Part shown: positions 1 through 10,801 of the stretch, piece after piece
Layout: each line of letters starts with the position of its first letter
Numbering within the stretch: the first letter of the stretch is position 1
Source of the DNA: Chrysomallon squamiferum
Taxonomy: Eukaryota; Mollusca; Gastropoda; Neomphalida; Peltospiridae
Reading direction: 5' to 3'
Assembly (NCBI GenBank): GCA_012295275.1
Contig: CM022669.1
Location: 19,144,591-19,176,090, forward strand
DNA length: 31,500 bases
Made by a program: the position numbers and the translations under genes
The notes under the pieces: generated by a model
Seen by the model: the letters and a program-made list of their open reading frames with translations, nothing else
Told to the model about the DNA's origin: nothing
The model's database searches: none

Positions 1-2
1 TG

Positions 3-125
3 CTGTCAGAATTCACACAGAAACTTAAAACATTTTGGTCAGAAAATCCAATTCAAATTTCAGGAAATTTTCAGGTTTTCTCCAAAACTTTGGTGTCTTG
101 GCATTCATCCCACAGAGCGTTGCTG
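3..125 (+). CDS. Exon a of the SOAT-like gene (5' boundary not visible)
   Basis: Frame 3 is open from the window edge to a strong donor (gtgagg at 126). Its 41 codons end ...HSSHRALL and connect in phase 0 to the exon at 743, giving RALLDEI across the junction. The exon could begin upstream of the window, or at an internal acceptor (tttcag, ending at 61). Confidence 0.5.
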
Positions 126-591
126 GTGAGGTTTCAAAAACAGCAGTTCTTTTAGTGAATAGTTTCCTAGAGTTTAGTGAATAGTTTCCTAATTTTTTAA
201 GGGAGCTTTAGTGAATAAATTTAGTATTTAATGACAGCTCATAAAGTTTTCATTTTTTTTTCAGTATTCTACTTACAGTTATTATTATAATCATCAAATT
301 ATTGCTGGTAATATTATAATCATAGCTGCAATCAGTTACTATTATTATTATTATTGTTATTGTTATTGTTATCATTGTTGTTACTAATATTACTACTACT
401 GCTGCTAATGCTTTTTTATTATTATTACTGGAATAGTACAATTCAGCTATCACTATTGCTACTGCTACTCCCACTAGTACCATAAATACTATTACTGCTA
501 CTAAGATTCCTGTTATTATTGTTGTTACTACTACTATTATTAAAATTATTATTATTATTATTATTATTATCATTATCATCATCATCATTAA

Positions 592-669
<78 letters not shown>

Positions 670-2083
670 CATCACCATCATCATCATTACCACTACTGCC
701 AGTACTAATATTATTGCTGTTGTAACTATTATTATTATTCAGGATGAAATCCATCATTCTTTTGATGTGTCTCATTGTTCCAGTCTCTATCAGATGTTTT
801 TTGTCACTTATCTTTTCGGATTGGGAATTCTTGTCTACTATCTTGCAGATAACATGTTTTCAAAGAGTAGACTGTCACCGCGAAGAATCAGAATATGGTA
901 CATTGTGTTTTAACACCTACATAGTTATTAATTATATCACCTTTAAAACATCCATAAATTAAAAATATTATGATAAACTCAAATTATTGTTGTCATTTTT
1001 AGAAATTATATTTTAACTTTGTTTTAGTTGACTGCATTTTATTTTATTTTAATTTTATGTCAGTTTTTATTATTATATCATAATATGTTTTATTTTTATA
1101 ATAATTTTATTTATAATATTATAAATTATTAATTTTTGTAAAAATAAAAATCTCTTCAATAACAAAGAGCTTAAATCTGTTAAAAAAAAAAAAATAATAA
1201 TAATATTATTATATTTTTATTTTATTTGTTAACTTTTTATTATTATTTATTATTATTGTATTTATTTATTTTTTATTATGTTTTTTCAGGGTGTGCTTAT
1301 TAACTGTGATAGGGACCTGGACAGTTCTGATGATTTATTTCTTAATATTAGCCTACAGGCTGGAAAATGCAGTGGAAGCTAATGTACAACAACTTTTTGA
1401 AATTTTGGTATGTTTATTTTCAAATAAATAAATAAATAAATAAATAAATAAGAAATAAGAAATTTATTTTAAATGAAAATGTCTTATAAAGGCAAGTTTT
1501 AATGAAAGAAAGATAACAATAACTTTAATTTATTAACTTACTCAAAAACTATAACTTTTAATATTATGTTATTTATTTTGAGATTCACTTGAAATTTAAC
1601 TATTAATAAAATATAAAACTTTTCTAAAAATATAATAACTTTTAATAACTGAATTATCTAAAAAAAAAAAAGAAGAAAATTAAAAGACTGAACTTAGCTA
1701 AAAATATAATTTTTATTATCTGAATTAGGTAAAAACAAAATTAAAAATTAAAAGTCAGAACTTGGCTCAAAATATTATAACTTTTATTTATTAAATTAGC
1801 TAAATACAATAACTTTTATTTTTATTTTTATTATTTTCAGGCAGATTTAATAGGCTCTGATTACGACCTTCAGCAGTTCAACATGGTTCTCAAATACTGG
1901 CAAACTCGCTGTCTGCAGCCCACAGCCAGTGGCATCTTGGTTATCCTGGGGGTCCTGCCTGTGAGTAATGTGGCATACTACCTACAGTACTACAGCCTCC
2001 CTGTGATAACTGTCCTTGTCACACCCATCGTCAGACTTGTATCCGCCCTTTATCAGGTTTACGGAAACTCATCAAAACTTTAA
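3..2083 (+). CDS. 3' part of a multi-pass membrane protein gene, distantly SOAT-like (four exons, 5' end outside window)
   Basis: Four exons join in frame: 3-125 (phase 0 donor gtgagg), 743-897 (acceptor attattcag, donor leaves two bases of a Trp codon), 1290-1407 (acceptor ttttttcag, phase 0 donor gtatgt) and 1841-2083 (acceptor ttattttcag, stop TAA). The joined fragment is 212 residues from the window edge. Four hydrophobic segments lie near residues 59-78, 94-115, 161-181 and 185-203. The junction of exons 1 and 2 reads RALLDEI, followed about 14 residues later by LYQMFF. From family knowledge, sterol O-acyltransferases carry a similar LDEL...YHMF stretch just before their first membrane helix, and the following helices align loosely. 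SOAT (an ER enzyme esterifying cholesterol) would continue for about 300 more residues containing the catalytic His; none is visible, so function is unproven. Exon structure is well supported (about 0.8); the family call is weak. Confidence 0.5.
284..738. repeat. Imperfect trinucleotide tract (ATT/ATC/ACT) within an intron
   Basis: About 450 bases made almost wholly of ATT, ATC, ACT and TGC-type triplets, ending directly in the acceptor of the exon at 743. Its mono-residue open frames (poly-Ile, poly-Asn, poly-Leu) are consequences of the triplet period and are not genes. Confidence 0.9.
743..897 (+). CDS. Exon b of the SOAT-like gene, first membrane segment
   Basis: It starts immediately after an acceptor created at the end of an (ATT)n tract and ends before gtacat at 898. 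Its 51 codons plus two bases encode a soluble stretch (DEIHHSFDVSHCSSLY) and then a roughly 20-residue hydrophobic helix with flanking basic residues (SPRRIRI). The TG left over pairs with the G at 1290 to make Trp, which supports the splice. Confidence 0.55.
1290..1407 (+). CDS. Exon c of the SOAT-like gene, second membrane segment
   Basis: Bounded by ttttttcag and gtatgt. It encodes one base of the shared Trp codon and 39 residues: a hydrophobic helix of about 22 residues (VCLLTVIGTWTVLMIYFLIL), then a polar, probably helical linker (ENAVEANVQQLFEIL). The exon is clearly richer in GC than its flanks. Confidence 0.6.
1423..1451. repeat. (AAAT)n microsatellite
   Basis: About seven tandem AAAT units, 16 bases downstream of the donor of the exon ending at 1407. 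Confidence 0.9.
1841..2083 (+). CDS. Exon d of the SOAT-like gene, two further membrane segments and a stop
   Basis: Opens in phase 0 after ttattttcag and runs 80 codons to TAA. It encodes a polar stretch (KYWQTRCLQPTASG) and two hydrophobic segments. The last five or so codons before the stop look less coding-like, and a possible donor (CAG|gtttac) lies at about 2056, so the true exon may end there and continue elsewhere. A stronger donor motif (gtgagt) sits at 1960 inside the exon but would cut a plausible helix. Candidate poly(A) signals follow at 2266 and 2476. Confidence 0.6.
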   Translation, partial: ADLIGSDYDLQQFNMVLKYWQTRCLQPTASGILVILGVLPVSNVAYYLQYYSLPVITVLVTPIVRLVSALYQVYGNSSKL

Positions 2084-2139
2084 AACACGTTTTGTGTTAA
2101 AAAAATATATACGTCATGATATTAAGAACAGAAATTATT

Positions 2140-2164
2140 TTGTGTGTGTGTGTGTGTGTGTGTG
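2140..2164. repeat. (TG)12 microsatellite
   Basis: An uninterrupted run of 12 TG units, in the presumed 3' untranslated region of the SOAT-like gene. Confidence 0.95.
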
Positions 2165-2265
2165 GTGTATCTGTGAGTATGTGTTTGAAAAAAACAACAA
2201 AAAAACCCCAAACAATTGTTGATTTCTTGATTATTTCCTAAATGTGTTTTCCAGATAGTTTAGTA

Positions 2266-2481
2266 AATAAACCTGTATGGTTTTCCAGATAAATGCTTGA
2301 TCTGTTTTGAAAAATAACCACTTAAGCACAGGAAATTACATTAAAAGCACCTTTACGTGGATTATGCATGTTACTAAAAATGTTATTAAAATGTTATTTG
2401 TCTTGAGTAACCGAGAGCTCACTGACAATTGTGTTCAGATTTTTAAATCTGTCGAGATTTATGTGACAGATGCGAAATAAA
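2266..2481 (+). terminator. Candidate poly(A) signals for the upstream gene
   Basis: Canonical AATAAA hexamers lie at 2266-2271 and 2476-2481, about 180 and 390 bases after the TAA at 2083, a normal distance for a 3' untranslated region. In DNA this AT-rich the hexamer is also expected by chance, so this supports but does not prove that the gene ends here. Confidence 0.35.
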
Positions 2482-4084
2482 GAGCATTAAATTCTATTTC
2501 ATTAAGTTGAATGACCTGTTGGAGTGAGACTGTCAACACATTGTTTTGTGAAGTCAACATGGTATATTGTGGCTCTGACTGTTCTAAAGTGTATAAGTGT
2601 GTGTGGGGGGTCTATAGGTATGGGTATGGGTGGGTAGACAGTTATCAAACAACGCCTCCACAAAAAAGATAATAAAAGTGTGAATGATTAAAACTGTAAG
2701 TGTAATGTTTATAAATATTGGTGCTGGATTATAATAGATCTGATGTCTGAATTAATTATTATTATTATTATTATTACTGGAAGTACATTTAAAACATTTA
2801 AGAATATATTTAGCCTTTTTATAAATGTGTTAATGGTCAATACACATATACAGACACACACACACATGCTGGTATTTAAAATGTACATTCCATGTTTGGT
2901 TTATTTAATGTCATTCCTTTGTAAGTTATTATTATTATTTTTTTCAAACCTTTTCTTTAGCTAAATTTTGTCATGTTTATAGTGCTCAATTATTTTTATA
3001 GCAATAAAATTATTTTCAGAAACATTTCTTGGTGTGGCTTTTACTTAATTGTGTAATTTACCTGGCACAGAAAAACCCCCATCTAATACCAGATGATATG
3101 CTACAAATGTCAAGGACAAGGCAGAGCCTCTGGCTGTAAATCTTAATTCTAAGACTATTACAAAACTAAACAAAATTCAGACAGAATGAGTTCAGACAGG
3201 TATTACTGTATTGATCTATTTTAAATTTGCAGGAAATGGTTAAAATTGTTTTGTTTTGCAATATGGCCAAAGCAGTGTGATTTATTTTCTGTGATCCATA
3301 ATAAGATAACAGATAATTCTTAAAAAAATAATCTTCAGAGGATATTCCCAGTGATTGTTTTTCTCTCCATTAGCAGAAAGAATTTTTTAAAAGAGCTTTC
3401 TTTAGTCAGTAATATAAATACCACAGCTTTTGATAATTTGTGGAGTTCAGCATGGAATGGACAGAAAAAAATGAATGAAGTTTGGTCATTTTTTATATTT
3501 TTATTTGTATACTTATGTGCGTCTTTATTATTATTATTATTACAGAGAAAGCAAGGATTAAAAAAAATATTAATAGTAATATTAAAACAATCTTTTCTTA
3601 TATTTAATTAAATTTGTGAAATAACTGTTTATATATGATTTACACTGATTAACAATTAATTGCTAACATTACTTCGTTTCATTTAAATTAATTAATTTTA
3701 TGAAATATTCATTTGGCATTTTTGAATTGTATCTGGGTAGCTTTTAATTACATTAATTTTTAGTTTCCTGTGTCTTTTCTAACACACACACACATACTTA
3801 TATTAGTATTTTATTAATAACAGTAATAAAACAAAAATCAAAACCCAAGGTGGCATGCACTCATGACGTCAGATCGTTGAAAGATGTGTAACCCTAGCTT
3901 GATATATTCCAATAGTTTAATCAGACTTAGGTAAGATTTCTCATACTTTTGTATTTATATTAATATTAACTTACCGATCTGATAATATTTGGTGTCATTT
4001 AAAATGCTGATTAACTGAGTATCCTCTTCATACTGGTGACAAATACACGGTTCTTTATTCCTCAATATCATAATAATATATTCA
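2482..4084. other. No gene seen; unique AT-rich sequence
   Basis: Only short (ATT)n, (CA)n and T-rich tracts interrupt it. Open frames here are under 90 codons, AT-driven, without flanking splice sites or recognisable motifs. I looked for the missing C-terminal half of a SOAT-like protein on the + strand and saw no candidate. Confidence 0.6.
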
Positions 4085-4345
4085 ACCGGCACCTGGTCTT
4101 GCACACACATTTACAGTGTTAGCCGAACTATACTTAAGTCAGTCGGATTCTCCAGTTTATGGTTTGGTTTATTAAGCTTTGACTGCGATAAATCCGTTGA
4201 ATAACAGCAGGCGTTCTTATCGTTCTGGAAGACCAATGTTAATTTCGTGGCTTACATAAATGGTTCTGAAAGCTGTCACCATAACTAAGTAACTCATTAT
4301 CAAAGTTGTTTTCACTGTCGGTCTTCGGCATTGTTACATCTTCGA
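4085..4345. other. GC-richer unique island
   Basis: Less AT-rich than its surroundings and free of simple repeats. On the minus strand a 30-codon open frame begins with ATG at 4331-4329 (MPKTDSENNFDNELLSYGD...) and runs into a good donor motif (gtaagc) before its stop at 4239-4241. It may be a small first coding exon of a minus-strand transcript, or chance. No partner exon was identified. Confidence 0.25.
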
Positions 4346-4390
4346 CATTATATTATTTAAAAAAAGAAAGAAAAATGTCTGCCATATACA

Positions 4391-4408
4391 TATATATATA
4401 TATATATT
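4391..4408. repeat. (TA)9 microsatellite
   Basis: Pure TA dinucleotide run followed by a T-tract. Confidence 0.9.
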
Positions 4409-5394
4409 TTTTTTAATTTGTGTTTATTTCTTATATATATTAATATCAAAGTTCAGTTTTAAAAGAGGAATCAAAAGAAAATTCAGTTAATAATAATTTG
4501 GAAGAATCAGTTTTATATGTGATTTGTTTGAAGTACACTTTCAAACATATGTTTGTTCTGTGGATAAGTGAAACACACAGCATTATTTGTTTTGATTCGT
4601 ACATAAAGCTTAGGGCTAGTTAAAAAAGAACGAAAGTCAGATGAGAAGAACAGAGATAATGAAAAACCAAAGAAAAAGGAGCTTTTATGAAGTAAACGTG
4701 ACCCGAGTGATAGCTTTTTCTCCAGCTGGGATCAAACACGTTTAAGTCTTGCATCATCCACACCTTAGTCTTTGTTTCTGTTAACTGATTTAGTCTGAAC
4801 AATAATCTGATATTCTTGACATTTGTCACCACTCCTTGTCAGTGTGAATAAATTTGCGTGAACAGTTAAACCTAATGACAGGAAGCAAATGTTTTACGGT
4901 CTGTGTGCAATATGCCTGCATACATAATTGCTTATCTATATGAACAATATGAATATATAATTAGTTATATAAATTAACAGGCAAATGTAAAAGAGAAGGA
5001 AATGACGCCATGTGTTGCAGCAGTAGCATATTATTTTCAGTTTTGGTTCATTTAGTTATTATTTTAATTGTTAATCGCGTGGTTAAAGTTTTTATCATCC
5101 TGTTGCTTAAAAATAATGGTGGGGGAAATAAGAGGAATAAAATCGAATATTATGATTATTATAAAATTAAATAAATAACAGAAAACAGGAGGACAACAAC
5201 AACAAAAAGAAAAAAAAAAAAAAAAATATATATAAAAAGAGATAAAATAAAAATATGTTTTTTTAGTTATATTTAAAATTTCAGTATAGTACAGTGTGCT
5301 GATGTAAAATCACTGTTATTCTTTATAAGAAGATTTTTATATAAAATAACAAATAAATGAAAAGAGAAAACCGACTGACTAACCTTGTAAACTT

Positions 5395-5398
<4 letters not shown>

Positions 5399-5439
<41 letters not shown>
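5399..5439. repeat. (CT)20 microsatellite
   Basis: An uninterrupted pyrimidine dinucleotide run, followed after about 25 bases by an A-tract (about 5465-5480). Confidence 0.95.
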
Positions 5440-5445
<6 letters not shown>

Positions 5446-5660
5446 TACTCTAATCGTTCTCTCAAAAAAAAAAAAAAAAATTGGTTGACGTTAATGGCTT
5501 CCGTCACGAATGTGATCATTTACATTAAGACAAAAATTGCAATCATTTCCTATCAAGATCAGTCATTAATCTTCTCTTAAAAACAGATTTAAAAAAGGAT
5601 TTTTTCCTCCTTTTATAAGGAAAACTATGTGACACATGCAAATATTCTAACAAGCCCAAC

Positions 5661-5702
5661 AAAAATAAATAAATAAATAAATAAATAAATAAAAATAAAA
5701 AT
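5661..5702. repeat. (AAAT)n microsatellite
   Basis: Tandem AAAT units with a few AAAAAT variants. Confidence 0.9.
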
Positions 5703-6650
5703 AAATACATTTGGAATTGGTAACTAGAATAATACGAATTTAAAACATTTTTATTTTTATCTTGCATCTGAAACTGTAATATAAGCTGCTGATATTTCCT
5801 GTATTGTCAGTAGGCACACGCACTGTACTGTACGTAAGTGCGTCAAGTAAATTTTCTCAAAAATCGATAAAACGTCACTAATAATCACGTTTTGCCGCAA
5901 AATAAACGTGGGTTCTGCTTGTACGTTGGAAAGCTGCGGGCATTGTCAGCAATCTCGATTGTTAACGCGACTAGAACTGTAGTACTTAAGAGGAAAGGAA
6001 AACAATTTTTACTTTGACAAATTTTGTAATGTATTTGGTTTTTTTTTTTTTTTGATATGGTAACAAAAATAAATTAATTTAAGATATAACCTATGTCTCG
6101 AAAATGAACATAACCTTAACTTTGAAAAAGGGGCAGACGACCGGGTATATAAAAACACCGAGAAAAACCGAAAATAAACCGTCAGCATACAACCCAGAAC
6201 GAGCTTAGATAAATAAAAAAAATTATTTTTTGTTTGTTTGTTTGTTTGTTTATTTTTATTTTCCTAAACAAATATGAATTTTGAAAAGTTTTGTTTTCAG
6301 GTTACATATTTTGATAATCTCTATATAAATTACATTGCAGTTGCATTAGGTAAAAATTAATTAATGTAGTTAATTTCTTATAGTTTCTGCCAGAGGTTTT
6401 CTTTATCTTCTTCTTTGTTCAAAATGTGGAATAGGTTTGTGTTTCTCGAGAAATCAATTACAGATTCTTTTTAAATGTCATTTGAAATTAATTTTTAATG
6501 ATAGACGTTTAGAATTATTTTTGTATTATCAATACCATTCAGTTTATATACTAAATCGTTTCAAATACCTTTTTAAGAATATTATGTTTTGTTTTGCAAA
6601 TAATATTAACGTAAATAATTATTTTTAAAGAAATATATTACCTGAACGTG

Positions 6651-6700
6651 AATTAAAGCACACACACAGATATATATATATCTGTGTGTGTGCTTTAATT
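6651..6700. repeat. Perfect 50-bp palindrome with no loop
   Basis: Bases 6651-6675 (aattaaagcacac...atat) are the exact reverse complement of 6676-6700. Each arm contains, from outside in, a unique AATTAAAGC segment, a (CA)n run and a (TA)n core. The unique outer nine bases rule out a simple dinucleotide repeat as the only explanation. The next bases outward (6650 G, 6701 A) do not pair. It is immediately followed by (TA)n and (CA)n runs to about 6750. Confidence 0.95.
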
Positions 6701-6702
6701 AG

Positions 6703-6752
6703 TTATATATATATATATATACACACACACACATACACACACACGCATATAT
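6703..6752. repeat. (TA)n(CA)n compound microsatellite
   Basis: TA repeats running into CA repeats, with the same two dinucleotides that make up the core of the neighbouring palindrome. Confidence 0.9.
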
Positions 6753-6852
6753 ATAAACATAAAAACAGAAATATAAATTCATAAAAACATATAAAATAAA
6801 TGATTAAAATATAATATTAGATAGATAAATAAATAAAAACAAATATAAAAAA

Positions 6853-6990
6853 AAGTAATGTCCGACTGTCACGAGACTGGCATACGTGGCCACTGGACTG
6901 TCCAGATGCTTACATCACGAATGTCACGTTTAGGGGTCAGCCTGTGTGGTTCCAGGCACTATGTACAAACAGACAGACAGTTTGTTAGAA
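6853..6990. other. GC-richer unique island of unknown nature
   Basis: About 140 bases near 50% GC inside very AT-rich DNA. Two + strand frames are open across it: one begins with ATG at about 6861 (MSDCHETGIRGHWTVQ...), the other contains WHTWPLDCPDAYITNVTFRG. There is no polypyrimidine tract or good acceptor upstream, so it does not look like an ordinary exon. It could be a fossil of a repeat element or a conserved regulatory block. Confidence 0.3.
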
Positions 6991-7162
6991 ACAGATTAGA
7001 AAACGTTTCCCGGATACTGACACTGTGAGATGCAGATGCTACAAATAATGACACTTGTTACATTGGAGTTGGATATAAACTGGAACAGTGCTTTATTGAT
7101 TATAAACATCTAAAAGAAAATGTACGATTAATGTAAAAATTAGTTTTAATAAACGAGTCTTT

Positions 7163-7552
7163 GAAACTGTTACTACTACTACTACTACTACTACTACAAC
7201 CATTACTGCTTCTGCTACTGTATTTATTACAACGATAACTACTGCTAATAATAATTATTATTATTAATATCTCTGCAGCAATTACAACCATTACCAATAC
7301 TGTTACTACTATAACAATAATAACAACAGTATGATGATGGTAATGATGATGATGATAATAATAGTAATAAGTAATAAGTAATAGTAATAAAAAAAAATAA
7401 AAAAAACAAACACACCGACACCTCCGTATTTTGTGTTGCTATTACTGTTGCTACAACCGCTACTATCATTACTACAACCACTACTACTATCACTACTACT
7501 ACTACTACCACTACTACTACCACTACAACAATCACTACTAATGCTAAATATA
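7163..7552. repeat. Imperfect trinucleotide tract (ACT/AAT/GAT)
   Basis: Mostly ACT and AAT triplets with interruptions. Low-complexity open frames on the minus strand (runs of Val, Ser or Tyr) derive from this. Confidence 0.85.
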
Positions 7553-7628
7553 ACAGCGGCAAAATAAAAATAAAAATATAACAATATTAGTAAAACCTGC
7601 AGATAACATATTTCCGTATGTTACAATT

Positions 7629-7654
7629 TTTTAAAAAAAAAAAAAAAAAAAAAA
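7629..7654. repeat. Poly(A) tract
   Basis: An uninterrupted run of more than 20 adenines. Confidence 0.9.
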
Positions 7655-8039
7655 TTGAAAATATAAAAGAAATATAAACAACTATTGTTTAAGGTCAAAA
7701 TGACCACAGTACTATTAGCACACCCTCACAACATATGCCAAATTTCCCATGATACACTTGAACTTTTGCTTCACATTTTTTTATATTTTGTTTTTATTTT
7801 ATTTTATTTTTTATATATAGATAAACTGACCACATGATTCATTCACGGAATACAAACAACTAAGAAACACTCTTCACTGTTTCATTTCAAGTTCAGTTTT
7901 TTATGATAAAAGTGTACTTCATTTGGTGCAGAGTTTATAAATATAAAACATATTTTCTTTTAATGATATAACAATCTTTTCACAAAAAAAATTCTGTATG
8001 TATTTAGTTTTTTTTTTTTATTTGTTTGTGTGTTGTTAG

Positions 8040-8101
<62 letters not shown>

Positions 8102-8168
8102 CATCATCATTATCATTATTATTATCATCAATGTTATTATTATAATCATCATTGTCATCATCATCATC

Positions 8169-8201
<33 letters not shown>

Positions 8202-8434
8202 TATTATTATTATTATTAGTAGTAGTAGTAGTATTGTTACTAATATTACTAGCAGTACTGATGCAGTTGCTATTACTTTTACTACTACTACTGCTATTGC
8301 TGATGCTGATATTATTACTGGTAATACTATTAGTCTACTATCACTACTACTATAGCTACTGTTACAACTACTGCTACTACTATTAGCACCGCCAGTACTA
8401 TTACTACTGGTATGACTGTAGCTGCTATTGGTGC

Positions 8435-8490
<56 letters not shown>
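8040..8490. repeat. Trinucleotide region with an inverted (AAT)n/(ATT)n core
   Basis: (ATA)n at 8041-8081 is followed directly by (ATT)n, so 8062-8101 is an exact 40-bp palindrome. ATC, ATT, AGT and ACT triplets then run to about 8435 and (ATT)n to 8490. The poly-Asn/Ile/Ser open frames across it are artefacts of the triplet period. Confidence 0.9.
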
Positions 8491-8492
<2 letters not shown>

Positions 8493-8599
8493 AATAGATT
8501 TAATTTCTATTATCCTTTGTGATGTCACAAAATTGGTCAGTTCTAATATACAGGCATAAAACAACAACAGCAACAACAAAACAAAACAATAAAAATACA

Positions 8600-10000
8600 A
8601 CATTTTAAATTTATCTGTATATTTTAGAATTTATTCACTTATTTTTTAAATAATAAAAAAGAAGAAAAGTAAGAATTATTTAGGAATTATCCTCCCAAAC
8701 ACGACAGCACGAACCACGATATTTGATAACAGAAAAGCTACATATATATTCATCCTGAATGACCAGTCATCCCTTTATTAAATAACACAAAGTGCAGTTC
8801 TTGCTCTCATACGATATATAATTTATTATCCGAATAACTATCTCTACTTAGGCATTGAGATGGCTTCAATTCAAACTCTAATAACATCCTTGAAAATGCA
8901 CTCTTGTTTTACAATCGATCATTTTTCTGACATCGGCCCGTCTATCATAAAGAAACATCAATCGATTAAATAAATATCGTGTAAATTGATTGTCATAACG
9001 GTGACGATAGAACAAATATTGTATAAAGTTATTATCATAATGGTAACTGGCACATGAAAATATAGCAGCATCGGTAAAAGTAAGTCAATGCATCGCACTG
9101 CAAAAATAAAAACTTTACGATTAATTCCAGCATAACAACAACACGCCGAGGTTTAGTTGGTTCACTTGGGGATAGTTTATGTCAGTTATAATTATTATTG
9201 GTAGTACAAATAATGGTTAAAAATAGTACTTGCTAATACGTTCGTATCAGGTTATGTGGCTTCAAAGGTGATGTACGGTGTCAATGATTCGTGGAACGCT
9301 GAAAAAGAATATTTGTCTAGCAATATTTTATTCACTTATTTATTATGTGTTAAACATACGTTTCTTATGTTTTATTATGATTTGAAAGATGAAGTTCCGT
9401 ATCGCAATTCAATGAGCCTACTTAAATCTGTAAATAGCAATGGATTGTTTTTTATTTTTTGTTTTTTTTGTATGCACCTACCGGTGGAAATTAAAACACA
9501 CAACACCGCCTGTGATAAACTAAAAGGTCATTGAGCGAGAATGATAAACTAAATAAGAAAGACAATACAATTAGCTGTGTCTAGCCGCAGTGTGTTATTG
9601 TTATATATTTTGATATTTCAGTTTCTAATACCTTTAATTTCTGTGTACTGTTATTTCTTAATACCACCTGGAGTTAGTTAGCCATTTTTAAAACAGATTT
9701 CATTGAGTATGTCACCACATCTATTATTTTTAATAAATCGATGAAACACCTTTTTAAATGGAGCTACTTTCAGACAAATTATTTTAGCACTGCTGGAAGA
9801 CGTAGGCAGCAAATATAGATCTTCTCTTTGAAAGGAAAATAAGAAAAAAAAATGGTTTGATTGTGTAGTCTGGTGTTAAGAAATCCGAATACTCTAGAAC
9901 AGTGTTCAAGATTCTATTTACTTAATGCGGTTCAAGATCCGTGAAAAACAGAAAAGAGACATGATTGTTTTTTCTGTTGAATGGTAGAGTACAACTTGGA
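8600..10000. other. No gene seen; unique AT-rich sequence
   Basis: The longest open frame (9256-9534, + strand, 92 codons) has no recognisable motif, no splice-site context and a T-rich low-complexity middle. I do not annotate it as a gene. Confidence 0.6.
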
Positions 10001-10007
10001 AAAAATA

Positions 10008-10051
10008 AAAAAAAAAAAAAAAAAAAAAAAGAAGAAGAAGAAAGAAAATAT
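10008..10051. repeat. Poly(A) / GAA tract
   Basis: A run of more than 20 A followed by GAA triplets and an A-rich end. Confidence 0.85.
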
Positions 10052-10542
10052 GACAATACTAATAAACCTAGCTTGGGTTTTTATTAACTCTTGTAACAAA
10101 CCTCTGAGTCAAATGAAATTATAGAAACTAAAAATAGAATTAAAGCATCTTAGAATATTTTTAGTCAACCAGTTATTATCATCTATCATATTCGTTTCAT
10201 GTACGCATACATATACACAGATCCATAGTACACACGCACAGACGCATACACGGACGGGCACAAAACTGTAATAAAGTGCCCCAAACAATCAGAATCAAAG
10301 TAAAAAGTTTAAAAAAAGAAAAGAAAGAAAAGGAATAATAGTAATAAAATAAATATATAATAAAAATAATTTGTAGCAATATATCGAACGTTTTACATAC
10401 TCTTAAGAAAAATGTTAGTAATTTTCGTTTTACCTTATGGCGGTTGCATTTAAAATAGTTTTACGACTGGGAAGCTCATTTCAGTTCTGATAATAGTTTT
10501 AGGCTTCATAAATATATATATATTGTAATTAAGAACAAAAAA

Positions 10543-10543
<1 letters not shown>

Positions 10544-10583
<40 letters not shown>
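10544..10583. repeat. (AAT)13 microsatellite
   Basis: Tandem AAT units without interruption. Confidence 0.9.
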
Positions 10584-10584
<1 letters not shown>

Positions 10585-10637
10585 GAGAATAAAAGTAATA
10601 AATAATATACTATCCAACCAACCAATCAGAAAAACTG

Positions 10638-10725
10638 CAAAAACAACAGCAGCAGCAACAAAAGCAACAACAGCAGCAGCAACAACAACAACAACAACAA
10701 AAACAACAATGATAATAACAATAAA
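10638..10725. repeat. (CAA/CAG)n microsatellite
   Basis: Alternating CAA and CAG triplets. The minus-strand frame that reads it as poly-Cys is not a gene. Confidence 0.85.
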
Positions 10726-10801
10726 GTGAACTAATGCATATGCAGGTGAAAAGAAAAGACTTTCTAGACAGGATTAAAACAAATTTAAATACATTTAACA
10801 T

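Larger units (their letters stand above)
4862..6640. other. No gene seen; AT-rich sequence with simple repeats
   Basis: Apart from the CT, AAAT and poly(A) runs listed separately and a (TTTG)n run at about 6229-6252, no splice-bounded open frame or structured element stands out. Confidence 0.6.

Noticed and set aside
250-775. Open frames rich in Ile, Asn or Leu on both strands
   Set aside because: They are produced by the ATT/ATC triplet tract: every register of a stop-free trinucleotide repeat stays open.
4680-4800. Possible second, older tRNA-derived element (GGGATCAAACAC...CCACACCTTAGTC)
   Set aside because: The B-box and A-box resemblances are partial and the spacing between them is far too short for a tRNA; no tail is present.
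8004-8603. 199-codon minus-strand frame, the longest in the window
   Set aside because: Almost entirely poly-Asn, Ser, Ile and Asp from trinucleotide repeats; no unique domain, no splice context.
9256-9534. 92-codon plus-strand frame with a start codon
   Set aside because: No motif, T-rich internal low complexity, no promoter or splice evidence; a frame of this length is expected by chance somewhere in 31 kb.
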